Translations under genes and position numbers: made by a program
The notes under the pieces: model-generated
The model's input: the letters and a program-made list of their open reading frames with translations, nothing else
Database searches by the model: none
Told to the model about the DNA's origin: nothing
In this document: positions 46,701 through 58,900 of the stretch, one piece after another
How the letters are laid out: the number at the start of each line of letters is the position of its first letter
Position numbering within the stretch: the first letter of the stretch is position 1
Source: Sipunculus nudus
Taxonomy: Eukaryota; Annelida; Sipuncula; Golfingiida; Sipunculidae
NCBI GenBank assembly: GCA_026874595.1
Contig: CM049306.1
Coordinates: forward strand, 5,468,019-5,532,018
Direction: 5' to 3'
Length of the DNA stretch: 64,000 nucleotides

Positions 46701-49700
46701 TTGTTCAGCTACTGGTGTTCAGGTTTTACAACACGGGGGCTGGGAACTATCTACATGTTAGAGCCGGTTGTTCAGCTACTTGTATTCAGGTTTTACAACA
46801 CGGGGCTGGGAACTATCTACATGTTAAAGAAAGTTGTTCAGCTACTGGTGTTCAGGTTTTACAACATGGGACTGGGAACTATCTACATGTTAAAGGCGGT
46901 TGTTCAGCTACTGGTGTTCAGGTTTTACAACACGGGGGCTGGGAACTATCTACATGTTAAAGCCAGTTGTTCAGCTACTGGTGTTCAGGTTTTACAACAT
47001 GGGGCTGGGAACTATCTACATGTTAAAGGCGGTTGTTCAGCTACTGGTGTTCAGGTTTTACAACACGGGGGCTGGGAACTATCTTCATGTTAAAGCCAGT
47101 TGTTCAGCTACTCGTGTTCAGGTTTTACAGCCTGGGGCTGGAAACTATCTACATGTTAAAGCCGGTTGTTCAGTAACAAGACAGGGCTTGGAACTATCTA
47201 CATGTTAAAGCCGGTTGTTCAGTTACAGTACGGATTTGGGAACTATAAACATGTTAAAGCCATTTGTTCAGCTACTTGTATTCAGGTTTTACAACACGGG
47301 GCTGGGAACTATCAACATGTTAAAGCCGGTTGTTCAGTAACAAGACAGGGCTTGGAACTATCTACATGTTAAAGCCGGTTGTTCAGTTACAGTACGGGGA
47401 TGGGAACTATAAACATGTTAAAGCCATTTGTTCAGCTACTTGTATTCAGGTTTTACAACACGGGGCTGGGAACTATCAACATGTTAAAGAAAGTTGTTCA
47501 GCTACTCGTGTTCAGGTTTAACATCACGGGGCTGGGAACTATCAACATGTTAAAGAAAGTTGTTCAGCTACTCGTGTTCAGGTTTAACATCACGGGGCTG
47601 GGAACTATCAACATGTTCAAGAAAGTTGTTCAGCTACTCGTGTTCAGGTTTAACATCACGGGGCTGGGAACTATCTACTTGTTAAAGCCGGATATTCAGC
47701 TACTCGTGTTTATGTTTTACAACAAGGGGCTGGGAACTATCTACATGTTAAAGCCGGTTGTTCAGCTACTGGTGTTCAGGTTTTACAACACGGGGCTGGG
47801 AACTATCTACATGTTAAAGCCGGTTGTTCAGCTACTGGTGTTCAGGTTTTACAACACGGGGCTGGGAACTATCTACATGTTAAAGCCGGTTGTTCAGTAA
47901 CAAGACAGGGCTGGGAACTATTTACATGTTAAAGCCGGTTGTTCAGTTACAGTTCGGGGATGGGAACTATAAACATGTTAAAGCCATTTGTTCAGCTACT
48001 TGTATTCAGGTTTTACAACACCGGGCTGGGAACTATCAACATGTTAAAGAAAGTTGTTCAGCTACTCGTGTTCAGGTTTAACATCACGGGGCTGGAAACT
48101 ATCTACTTGTTAAAGCCAGTTGTTTAGTTACTGGTGTTCAGGTTTTACAACACGGGGCTGGGAACTATCTACATGTTAAAGCCGGTTGTTTAGCTACTGG
48201 CGTTCAGGTTTTACAACACGGGGCTGGGAACTATCTACATGTTAAAGAAAGTTGTTCAGCTACTGCTGTTCAGGTTTTACATCACGTGGCTGTGAACTAT
48301 CTACATGTTAAAGACGGTTGTTTAGCTACTGCTGTCAGGTTTTACAACAAGGTGCTGGGAACTATCTACATGTTAAAGCCAGTTGTTTAGTTACTGGTGT
48401 TCAGGTTTTACAACACGGGGCTGGGAACTATCTACATGTTAAAGCCGGTTGTTTAGCTACTGGCGTTCAGGTTTTACAACACGGGGCTGGGAACTATCTA
48501 CATGTTAAAGAAAGTTGTTCAGCTACTGCTGTTCAGGTTTTACATCACGTGGCTGTGAACTATCTACATGTTAAAGACGGTTGTTTAGCTACTGCTGTCA
48601 GGTTTTACAACAAGGTGCTGGGAACTATCTACATGTTAAAGCCAGTTGTTTAGTTACTGGTGTTCAGGTTTTACAACACGGGGCTGGGAACTATCTACAT
48701 GTTAAAGCCGGTTGTTCAGCTACTGGTGTTCAGGTTTTACAACACGGGGCTGGGAACTATCTACATGTTAAAGCCGGTTGTTCAGCTACTGGTGTTCAGG
48801 TTTTACAACACGGGGCTGGGAACTATCTACATGTTAAAGCCGGTTGTTCAGTAACAAGACAGGGCTGGGAACTATTTACATGTTAAAGCCGGTTGTTCAG
48901 TTACAGTTCGGGGATGGGAACTATAAACATGTTAAAGCCATTTGTTCAGCTACTTGTATTCAGGTTTTACAACACCGGGCTGGGAACTATCAACATGTTA
49001 AAGAAAGTTGTTCAGCTACTCGTGTTCAGGTTTAACATCACGGGGCTGGAAACTATCTACTTGTTAAAGCCAGTTGTTTAGTTACTGGTGTTCAGGTTTT
49101 ACATCACGGGGCTGGGAACTATCAACATGTTAAAGCCGGTTGTTTAGCTACTGGCGTTCAGGTTTTACAACACGGGGCTGGGAACTATCTACATGTTAAA
49201 GAAAGTTGTTCAGCTACTGCTGTTCAGGTTTTACATCACGTGGCTGTGAACTATCTACATGTTAAAGACGGTTGTTTAGCTACTGCTGTCAGGTTTTACA
49301 ACAAGGTGCTGGGAACTATCTACATGTTAAAGCCAGTTGTTTAGTTACTGGTGTTCAGGTTTTAAAACACGGGGCTGGGAACTATCTACATGTTAAAGCC
49401 GGTTGTTTAGCTACTGGCGTCCAGGTTTTACAACACGGGGCTGGGAACTATCTACATGTTAAAGACGGTTGTTCAGCTACTGCTGTTAAGGTTTTACATC
49501 ACGTGGCTGTGAACTATCTACATGTTAAAGACGGTTGTTTAGCTACTGCTGTCAGGTTTTACAACACCGGGCTGGGAACTATCTACATGTTAAAGCCAGT
49601 TGTTCAGCTACTGGTGTTCAGGTTTTACAACACTGGGCTGTGAACTATCTACATGTTAAAGCCGGTTGTTTAGCTACTGGTATTCAGGTTTTACAACACG

Positions 49701-50760
49701 GGGCTGGGAACTATCTACATGTTAAAGAAAGTTGTTCAGCTACTGGTGTTCAGGTTTTACAACACTGGGCTGTGAACTATCTACATGTTAAAGCCGGTTG
49801 TTTAGCTACTGGTATTCAGGTTTTACAACACGGGGCTGGGAACTATCTACATGTTAAAGAAAGTTGTTCAGCTACTGGTGTTCAGGTTTTACAACACTGG
49901 GCTGTGAACTATCTACATGTTAAAGCCGGTTGTTTAGCTACTGGTATTCAGGTTTTACAACACGGGGCTGGGAACTATCTACATGTTAAAGAAAGTTGTT
50001 CAGCTACTGGTGTTCAGGTTTTACAACACTGGGCTGTGAACTATCTACATGTTAAAGCCGGTTGTTTAGCTACTGGTATTCAGGTTTTACAACACGGGGC
50101 TGGGAACTATCTACATGTTAAAGCCGGTTGTTTAGCTACTGGTATTCAGGTTTTACAACACGGGGCTGGGAACTATCTACATGTTAAAGACGGTTGTTTA
50201 GCTACCGGTGTTCAGGTTTTACAACACCGGGCTGGGAACTATCTAGATGTTATAGCCAGTTATTCAGGTTCAACAAGGGGCTGGGAACTATCTACATGTT
50301 AAAGCCGGTTGTTTAGCTACTGGTATTCAGGTTTTACAACACGGGGCTGGGAACTATCTACATGTTAAAGAAAGTTGTTCAGCTACTGGTGTTCAGGTTT
50401 TACACTACAGGGCTGTGAACTATCTACATGTTAAAGCCGGTTGTTTAGCTACTGGTATTCAGGTTTTACAACACGGGGCTGGGAACTTTCTACATGTTAA
50501 AGCCGGTTGTTTAGCTACCGGTGTTCAGGTTTTACAACACCGGGCTGGGAACTATCTAGATGTTATAGCCAGTTATTCAGGTTCATCACGGGGCTGGGAA
50601 CTATCTACATGTTAAAGCCAGTTGTTCAGCTACTTGTCTTCAGGTTTTACAACAATGGGCTGTGAACTATCCCATTTTGAAGCCGGTTGTTCACATACTG
50701 GTGTTCAGGTTTTACAACATGGGTATTGTGTGAACTATCGACATGCTTAAGCCCGTTGTT
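43745..50760. repeat. 66-bp minisatellite with a 2.7-kb higher-order repeat
   Basis: The unit contains GGGGCTGGGAACTATCTACA, TGTTAAAGCCGGTTGTTCAG and CTACTGGTGTTCAGGTTTTA. Variants include TTTAGCTACTGG, AGAAAGTTGTTC and a short deleted unit with AACAAGACAGGGCT. The pattern beginning at 43776 recurs at 46478, and that around 45237 at 47939, an offset of about 2,702 bp (about 41 units). Near 49.6-50.1 kb a two-unit sub-repeat is amplified four times. Confidence 0.93.
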
Positions 50761-51031
50761 CAGCCCAGAGACAGAATCACTTAAGCTCTTTGGAAGTCTA
50801 CATTTGATTTGATTCTAAGGTGGTGTTGTACCATAGATCTGTAATTTGACTATGTGTATCTTCAGTTTTCTTAACTAAGCCATTACCAAGACCGGCGCCT
50901 CCTACGTGTCACTTACCATGACGTGGAGTGTCATAACACGGAAAATCCTTCAGATACCCGCTAATGACAAATGAAAATAATAGTGTGGTGATACACGGTG
51001 CCAACAGACGCACGTCTCAATTGATAATTAC
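50761..51031. other. Unique intron sequence next to the middle exon
   Basis: No further feature recognised. Confidence 0.4.
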
Positions 51032-51154
51032 CTTAATGCCATGACTCCCGGCACACCCTGTAAAGACCGCGGCATGGCCATAATACCGCCCTCCAGGGAA
51101 TGTAGCAATGGCCGTACCAGACGGAATGCGGCTGTCACAGCGTCCGTCGGGGGT
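51032..51154 (-). CDS. Middle exon of the BPSL0067-like amidase gene (catalytic His)
   Basis: A 123-bp exon (41 codons, phase 0 on both sides) between TTCTTCTGTACAG and AAG|GTAATT. It contains IPSGTAIATF and GGRYYGHAAVF, which match the most conserved block of the BPSL0067 family (GTAIATF...GRY...HAA). The His codon at 51074-51076 is the expected catalytic base. Splice sites, phase and domain order all fit the exons on either side; no other gene could supply this fragment locally. Confidence 0.8.
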
Positions 51155-53398
51155 CTGTACAGAAGATTGTGAAGAAATATTTATATACTGAAATATTAAT
51201 GTACGGAAACGAACCTTCATCAACAACATTCTTACTGACTTATTTCCGATGTTTATTATGTATATTGAGTGTTTTACCTCCTATTGCCATATGGCCCATG
51301 GTTGCTTCATTAATTAAGATAAAATTGATGGAATTTGATTAACAGGTATGTAAGATCAACTAATAAAAGTGTTGTTTAGGTTCCATGACGATGACCTGAA
51401 TGAGAACAGTTCTTCAACATTGGTGTAAAAAAAAAAACACCAGTTTGTTACGGAACCTATGTCCAATATCGTGTATCGACCTCCTAAAAGTAAACTGAAG
51501 ACTAATCAAACTGGTTTTAAAGAATCTTTTAGAACATTTATTCAAACAACACATATAAAGTAACAATGAACGTCGCAGCTGCTAACATTATACAGACTAA
51601 GAACAACAGTTTCTTTGACGTTTTATCCTTTTCCGGAAACCCCTGCTCAATCCCTGAGGAAGATTGAACAATGTGCAGCTGGTGTTAGAGCGTGGATGAT
51701 TAAGAACAAACTAAAGTTAAATGATTCCAAAACCGAACTCCTTATCATATCACCCAGGTACCATCTTAATAAGATCCTTAGCGCTGAACCTAAGATCTGT
51801 ATTGGTAGTGCAGAAATAAGACCAGTACACACTGTCAGAAATCTTGGGGCCATTTTCGATGCCAATATGAGTATGGAGTGTCAGACAAGATCAGTCGTGA
51901 AGAACATTTTTTACCATCTTCGCAGAATTGGTAAGATCCGGAACCATCTTGATGACCAGACAGCTGCAAAGACCATCAACGCACTGATTACATCAAGATT
52001 GGACAACAACAACAGCCTGCTAACTGGAACTTCCAATGCTAACATCCATCGCCTCCAACTTGCACAAAACGCATCAGCCCGATTACTTACAAGGTCCAGG
52101 AAGTACGACAGCATCGGACCTGTTCTAAGACAGCTTCACTGGCTGCCTGTTGAAAGGAGAATCACATTTAAAGTCCTCACACAGGTGTATAAAGCGCTGA
52201 ATGATAGCCTGTATCCACTGTATTTGCGCCAACTGTTTGTGGAATATTCTCCCCGCAGGTCTCTTCGTTCTTCTGATGCTCACAGGATAGTCTGTGTACC
52301 TCGCTCCCATAATGTATATGGTGACAGACAATTTTCCAAGTACGCTGCCACCGCATGGAATTCTTTACCAGACTCTGTTAGAGCGTGTACACATATTGAA
52401 TCATTTAAGCGTGCTCTCAAGACATACTTATTTTCTTAACCCTTTGTATCAGCGCATAGAAATGTATATTATATTTGCGCTCTATAAATGAACTCTATCA
52501 TATCATCATCATATCATATCAAACCAATTTGAAAGCCTAAAAAAATTGATAAACATTTTTATTCACCACCACTTATTAATTCAATGATGTGCAATGAGTC
52601 TGACGGTGTATGAGCCTGGAGCATTTGTGCATTAGGGCCCTCAACAATAAGGAATAACTAGAATGAGTTGCCGTTGGTATCTGGATGAGCTGTCACTGCT
52701 GCGGCGGCAAGATCTCAGCTATAGCCAGCCTGCGAGGCTTGTAATTGTCAGCTGCACAATACAAAAATACCTCTCACGACATTTAAGTCTCAAATTTGCA
52801 GGGATACTTGCAATTTTGTTAACATCCCACAAATCCACAAAAATATCTTCATACTACACTCACAGCTGAGGTTAATGGAAGGTTATTTATGTATACAGAT
52901 AAAACTTCTACCAGAGAGTGCCATGATATATGATACTGCCTCTGTCTGGAATGAAGGGTATCTGTGTCAGGTGTACTTACAGGGGTGAAACGCTTTATCA
53001 TTGAATTTAAAAATTAAAATAATAATTAGAATATGCATTGTCAGCAATGCAGGCCTTCGCCCTGTAGGCGGTCCTTAATTTGGGATGCTTCCAAGAACAT
53101 GCTTCCATGCTCTTATTATTCGGCCCATACTCCAAGGTCATTCATGCAGAAGTTCCCCCAACCCGTGTTTGCATTCACTTATTCGGCTCATATTCCTTAA
53201 AGTCCTTCCTGTATCCGTATCATCTAGCTGATCAACAGGAAAATTAAATCGGTTTTTCCTTAGCCTATTTTCCCGAAAGTTTCTGAAACTTTCATGAGGT
53301 TTCGTTAATGATTATTTTGGGAATGAACTCAATCACACACAAGCAAGAATGAAATATAATCTCCTGACGGAGGAAATGATCTGTGAACTTTGACCTAC
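51155..53398 (-). other. 2.2-kb intron of the amidase gene containing a LINE fragment
   Basis: The donor is GTG|GTAGGT (GT at 53397-53398) and the acceptor TTCTTCTGTACAG. A plus-strand, 5'-truncated LINE occupies about 51601-52525. The remainder (52526-53398) shows nothing beyond weak similarity near 53180 to 12660. Confidence 0.65.
51601..52525 (+). mobile_element. 5'-truncated non-LTR retrotransposon (C-terminal RT part and tail)
   Basis: A single open frame (51615-52439, 274 codons) covers the thumb and C-terminal region of a Jockey/CR1-type reverse transcriptase. Motifs include WMIKNKLKLNDSKTELLII, VRNLGAIFD, LQLAQNASARLLT, RKYDSIGPVLRQLHWLPV, AATAWNSLP and FKRALKTYLF. The catalytic Y/F-x-D-D box is lost at the 5' truncation. 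The 3' end is a short CATATCATCATCATATCATA tail, the simple-repeat type found in several LINE clades. The intact frame suggests a fairly recent insertion. It lies in the amidase intron in the opposite orientation. Confidence 0.9.
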
Positions 53399-53652
53399 CA
53401 CGACCTTGACCGCTGGCCTCCAGCATGACGTTTGCGGTGGGTATGCCCTTGTATCCGAGCGTCGACACCGACACTTGACGTAGGCAACACACTGTCCGCC
53501 CCTGCAGGTGTCTTTACATGTAGGACTAAAACAGTCATACTTTGTAGGTCTAAGTCCTTCTTGAACTCTCCGCCCGGCGTCAGTCAGCGGACATCTGTAA
53601 CCTCTTATCCCCAGGCTGGCCTTTCTGTCGTCAATCTCAGACATATTACTCT
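53399..53652 (-). CDS. Upstream exon of the BPSL0067-like amidase gene (catalytic Cys)
   Basis: The exon is bounded by a 3' splice site on the minus strand (TGTTTGTTTCAG, exon from 53652) and GTG|GTAGGT. It encodes about 84 residues containing GGQCVAYVK (Cys codon 53489-53491), the expected nucleophile motif of papain-fold amidases of the BPSL0067/CHAP/NlpC type, followed by a Pro- and Trp-containing segment (CWRPAVKV) that fits W-x-x-G-x-x-V in the family. The preceding 50 residues hold four more Cys. No signal peptide is visible. Because an acceptor lies upstream, a further 5' exon carrying one is likely but was not found. The reading frame could also start at Met codon 53642-53644. Confidence 0.75.
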
Positions 53653-54077
53653 CTGAAACAAACACGGTCATTTTTTACATACGATTTGTACACAATCAAT
53701 GTGTCGCAATTTTCCTAAAATAATATTATACAGTGCAATTAGAAAACATCAACACACACGATTAGAACTCAGGCATGAGATCCAGGATTTGTTTCAGAAA
53801 AGAAACATCCTGCCGCGGCTAAATCTGTAAAGCATAAATGTCACCTGATGTCACAAAAATACACAAACTAATATTCCCTATATACACGGATTAAAAGGTT
53901 TATGCATAATTAAAACGCAATTGTGAAGCTTTGCCTTTTTTTTCATCTAATTACTTCCAGCACGGACACGGACAGACAGGGACCGAAATGAATACATTTC
54001 TGATTAGCAGCGAGGAAAATATATCCATGTCAACCAATAGTTAACTAAAATAGGAAAAAATCATGGCGCATCTTCCA

Positions 54078-54079
<2 letters not shown>
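53653..54079. other. Unique sequence upstream of the recognised exons
   Basis: Searched on the minus strand for a signal-peptide exon; none was convincing. Confidence 0.35.
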
Positions 54080-54122
<43 letters not shown>

Positions 54123-54134
54123 CATATATATATG
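54080..54134. repeat. AT microsatellite
   Basis: (AT)n, interrupted once by CCC at 54121-54123. Confidence 0.95.
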
Positions 54135-54290
54135 CTATTTGTTTATTTATTTATTTGATGCAACATTCTGCAGTGTATAACCAGCACCAGAAGATCACTT
54201 CTGTTATAAGCAGGGTCATGATCCATGTATAAATTAAAAGACATTTGTCATGGTGCACATATAAGCGTTCCAACTTCCTTGCAAAAAAGG

Positions 54291-54375
54291 GTTGCTTTTC
54301 TGGCGAAGCGGTTAGAATGCCGGACTTCTGTGCATGCCGTGCGGGTTCGATCCCACGATCGGCCCACCAGTCTCG
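54291..54375 (+). repeat. tRNA-derived SINE-like sequence or tRNA pseudogene
   Basis: It has perfect RNA polymerase III internal promoter boxes: A box TGGCGAAGCGG at 54301-54311 and B box GGTTCGATCCC at 54344-54354, with tRNA-like spacing. The T stem and acceptor stem do not pair properly, so a working tRNA is unlikely. A short non-tRNA stretch (CCAGTCTCGCTCGGTGACAC) follows, as in the body of a SINE. Confidence 0.5.
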
Positions 54376-54529
54376 CTCGGTGACACATTTATGATAAACA
54401 TGAGAATAAAATATAAATACAAGTTACAATGCAAATGTAAATAACATACTAAGACTGTAAAACTAAAACAAAATGACATATTATATTTTAAAATCAAAAG
54501 GTTATCATGGACATTTCGGTACATAATGG

Positions 54530-55039
54530 AATCAGATGCAACAGGCAAAAACGACAATGCTAGATAAAATGATTTAGTACGGTACAAGAAGCTAAGATAC
54601 CTCTGTATGACTCGAAAGTATGAATGTGATACTTTGTAACGCTGCAAATTTTGGGCGCACTTGCTGTCGAAGGGAAGGGCATTCCATAGGACAATGCTTG
54701 CATAAAATGAAGCAGCCTTAAAGGGTCAGATGCGTGGTATTGGAAGAATACAGTTATTGTTATGGGTTGAGCGCGTAGAATAACGGTCTTTAATCCTAGC
54801 GAACTTATCACAAAGGTACGAAGGTTAGGGTATTGTTGGCTGGACGAACGCATGATATATTTTGAGTAGAAACTTCTGTGTAAGAATATTTCTAAGTAAT
54901 AGCCCTTATTTTACAACATAACTTTTAAAAGCTGCAGAAATGTGAGGTTTCCATATGAGACGTGAATCAGTTATGATGCCAAGGTGAGATGATTCACCAA
55001 TGTTCGGAATAACATACTCATCAATACTGATCTGTTGAA
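54530..55039 (-). mobile_element. Old LINE, 3' half (RT thumb and C-terminus), interrupted
   Basis: Minus-strand translation shows HLGIITDSRLIWKPHIS (the conserved post-palm LINE segment) starting just inside 55039. The typical C-terminal motif VLWNALPFDSKCAQNL follows near 54650. Internal stops and a probable deletion show decay. Its 5' continuation lies at 59687-60185, on the other side of the inserted L1-like element. Confidence 0.8.
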
Positions 55040-55057
55040 AAAATAGAACCTAAAACA

Positions 55058-55775
55058 ATGGCAGGTATCTCTGAACAAGTACTGAAAACCATGTTAAATG
55101 AGTTAGAAACAAAAATAGTTGAAAGAATAACAGAAAGGTATGAAAGAACAGTTCAGGTACTTGAATCCAAGGTAATGAATCTAGAAAAAGAGAATACAGA
55201 AATGAAAGTAGAAATTGTAAGTCTCTCTGCCAAACTTCAAGCAATTCAAGAAAAAATGTATTCAGTCAGAAATTGTAGCAGCTGGAGTAAAGAGAAAAGT
55301 TGTTGAATTGGAGCAATACTCCAGAAAATCCAGTATAAGAGTATATGGTATTCATGAAACTCAAGGTGCAAGGAGAGATGAAAATTGTAAACAGGTCGTC
55401 CAACAAATATGTAAAGAGAAGTTGGGAGTTGAAATAAATGATATGGATATTGATGTTGCACATAGGGTGGGTAAACATGTCAACAGTTTACAAAGAAACA
55501 ATACCAGAGCTATTCTTGTCAAATATGTTAGACAGGATGTAAAAATGGATATAATGAGAGAGAGACGGAAGTTAAAAGGAACTGGAACTGTTAGGGTTGA
55601 GGATCTGTGCAAGGAAATATATGAATTATATAACAGAGTAAAAAAGAATTCCAGGGTTCAAGAAGCTTGGACGTGGGATGGGAAAGTCTTTATCAAAGAC
55701 TTGAATGGAGATGTGCGCACTGTGAGGTATGGGGAATCATTAGAACAGTTACCAGTTTTACCTGAAACAATGTAA
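55058..55775 (+). pseudogene. L1-type ORF1 (coiled coil plus RRM-like RNA-binding protein), frameshifted
   Basis: The first part (55058-55306) is a heptad-rich coiled coil (ELETKIVERITERYERTVQV). The second (55308-55775, another frame) has SSIRVYGIHE and AHRVGK, the RRM-like and C-terminal motifs of L1 ORF1p/Transposase_22. The frames join across an A run at 55250-55256, so a one-base slip there explains the break. ORF1p coats the element RNA and acts as a chaperone. A start Met is present at 55058. Confidence 0.85.
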
Positions 55776-55954
55776 TCTAACAGATACTGCCAGGCCTAAA
55801 AATGACCTGAAATTATTTATCATGTTCATGTTACTTGTAATGTTGTATGTTTTTGTGTTTATTACATTTTTGCTTCCAACCAATACACATATTTTCAATT
55901 ATACGTTACAGAAAGAATTGAAAAATATATTAAATAGTGTTAAGTGATACTAAC

Positions 55955-58900
55955 TTTCAAATCCTCTCTTTAAATGTAAGAGGAATAAGGAATTATATGA
56001 AAAGAAGACAGGTATTCAACTGGATGGTAAAACATAATTCACATAATAGAATTTGTTTTTTACAAGAATGTCATAGTAAACAACATGATGAAATATCCTG
56101 GTCTAAGCAATGGTGAGGTTCAATGTATTTGTCCCATGGGACAAACAATTCACATGGTGTATGTATACTTGTTGGGAAAAATATTGATTTTAAAGAATAT
56201 GCTAAGTTGATAGATACTGAGGGCAGATACATAATTATTAAATGTGAAATTGAGGGTTTACAATGTATTCTTGTTAACACCTATGCACAAAATACCGAAA
56301 GTCAACAGGTCAAATTTTATGATATTATTTTTGAAAACATTTTGAAATTGAAAAATGATTCTGATGTTGAAGTTATATGGGGTGGAGATTTCAATGTACA
56401 TTTATCTGAACAGGATGCCGATGGTGGAAGATTGGTTATTAAGCATAATTCTGTGAAGAAAATATTAAGTATAACTGTTGTTTTAAATTTGTGTGATATA
56501 TGGCGTATAAAACATGATGACTCTGATATTTTATATAAATAATATAAAAGATAAAATTGCTGAATGGAAGCAGATGATGAATAATGAAACTGCTCAATGT
56601 TAATGGGAATACATCAAATTTAAAATAAGAGAATATACTATTACATACAGTAAAAATAAAGCAAAACAGGACAGAGAATATGGTGATAATCTTGAAAAGA
56701 GAGTGGCTCAGTTTGAAAAAATAATTAATTCTACAAGTGACCCCGAAACTTATGAAAAGTACTGCAATCTGAAACAAAAATTGCAGAAATACTATGATAA
56801 TATTTCTAAAGGTGTGATTGCTAGATCTAGAGCCCAGTGGCTGGAGCACGGTGAAAGAGGAACAAAATATTTCTTGAATCTTGTAAAACAAAATGGAAAA
56901 AGGTCTGTTATACGTGTACTGTGCAGTGATGGACAGGATGTGACTAATCAAACTGATATTATGGAATGCCTTAAGAAATTTTTCATATCAAAATATTAAA
57001 AGAAAAGTAGCTATCATAAACATGAACTTAAGAGCTATTTTGAGGGCTTACCATTATGTGATAGTAAGTTAGATGAGTCAGAAGCAGAATTGTGTGGAAA
57101 ACCTATAACTGAATGAGGTTCATGTATGTTTGAAGTCAATGAAAAATAACAAAACACCTGGAAATGATGGACTTACTAAAGAATTTTACTTAGCATTGTT
57201 TATAGTGATCTTGGAGAATGCCTCATGGACTGTTTGAATGAAAATTATACTTATGGTTCTCTCACAACAACACAAAAACAAACACTTATAAAGTTAATAC
57301 CAAAGCCTGGAAAAGATTTGAAGTATATCAAATCATGGAGACCTATAAGTTTACTTAATGTTGATGTTAAAGTTATAAGTAAAATTCTTGTTCATCGTAT
57401 AAGGAAGCATCTCTCTAAATTGATAAAGCCTGATCAATATGCCTTTATGCAGGGAAGATATATCGGGGATCCTATTAGAATTATATGGGATGCGCTTCAT
57501 TATACTGATGTTGAAAATATACCAGGTATAATGTTTGCAGCGGATTTAGAAGCTGCATTTGACAATTTAGACCATGACTTTATGTTTGCAGTTTTGAGAT
57601 ATTTTGGATTTGGTGATTCTTTTATAAAATAGGTGTTGATATTGCATAAAAACATTCAAAGCGCTGTTTTGAATAATGGGTATACAACAGGTTATTTTAC
57701 GTTAGAAAGGGGAACTCGCCAAGAAGATCCACTTGCAGCGTACTTATTTATCATGGCAATAGACATATTAGCAATAAAGGTTAAGAATGATGAAAATATA
57801 CGGGGAATAGTAATCGGAAATACTGCCGTTAAAATGTGTATGTTTGCTGATGACACAACCATATTTGTTCAAAACTCAGAATCACTAGGCCAAGCCCTCT
57901 CTGTCATGCAGACATTTGAATATTATTCTTCATTGAAATTAAATGTAACGAAATCTGAAGCTACTTGTATTGGATCTATGAAAAGTAACAGTGTCGTGAG
58001 TTTATACAATTTGAAGTGGATCGATTTAAAAAGGGCACCCATAAAAATTCTTGGTACATGGTTTTCTTATAATAAAGATATTATATTCAAGGAGAACTTT
58101 CAGAGAGTTGAGAATAATCTAAGATCTACGTTAACAATTTGGAAAACCAGGAATCTTAAAATTTATGGCAGGGCAGAAGTTGCCCGTTCACTTGGGCTTT
58201 CAAAGGTTTTGTATGTGACTAAGATGTTAGTACCCCCCAACAATGACTTTGCAAACCTTGAAGAGACTTCTGTGTGATTTTATTTGGAATGCCAGAAAAC
58301 CAAAAGTTAAATACACCACAATAATCGGAAAATATGAGCAGGGAGGGTTAAATGTGCCAGATATTGAGAGCAAAATAAGAACCCAGATGATAATGTGGGC
58401 CAAGAGATGTCTTGAGCCACAAGAATCTGTTGTGAAGGAGATGCTTAATTTTAGACTTAAGAGTATAGGAGGTTTAAGATGTATCCGAAGAAACTTTGAT
58501 ATTAATGTGCTACCAAAAATATTGCCAAAATTTTATGTGAAAATGTTAAAAATCTGGGCTGACTATGTATCCGTGGAACCACAGACAGAAGATGAAATAA
58601 TCTATCAATATGTATGGAATAACAAATATATAAAAGTAAATGGCATGGCATTATATAATAAACGTTTAGAAAACCTGGGAATAAATTATGTGAAAGATTT
58701 GTTAAATACAGATGGATCATGGAAAAGCTGGAGTACTTTTCTACAAAACAATAATAGATGTACATTATTGAGCCATATGTACTGACTACAATTAAAACAG
58801 TCAATTCGACAAAGATGGAAAAATAATATATTGAACAAAGAGATAACAAATGAAAATGTGGAAAAATATATAATTGTGTCTGCGAATGGGATTGAAATAC

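Larger units (their letters stand above)
38806..51031 (-). other. 12.2-kb intron of the amidase gene, mostly satellite DNA
   Basis: It is bounded by AAG|GTAATT at the 5' side (donor GT at 51030-51031) and TTAACAG at the 3' side. Both neighbouring exons are phase 0. Three tandem arrays (38891-39535, 39825-43070, 43745-50760) make up almost all of it. Confidence 0.65.

Noticed and set aside
38524-53652. Bacterial contamination as the source of the amidase fragments
   Set aside because: The fragments are separated by GT/AG introns full of eukaryotic repeats and LINEs, with consistent phases.
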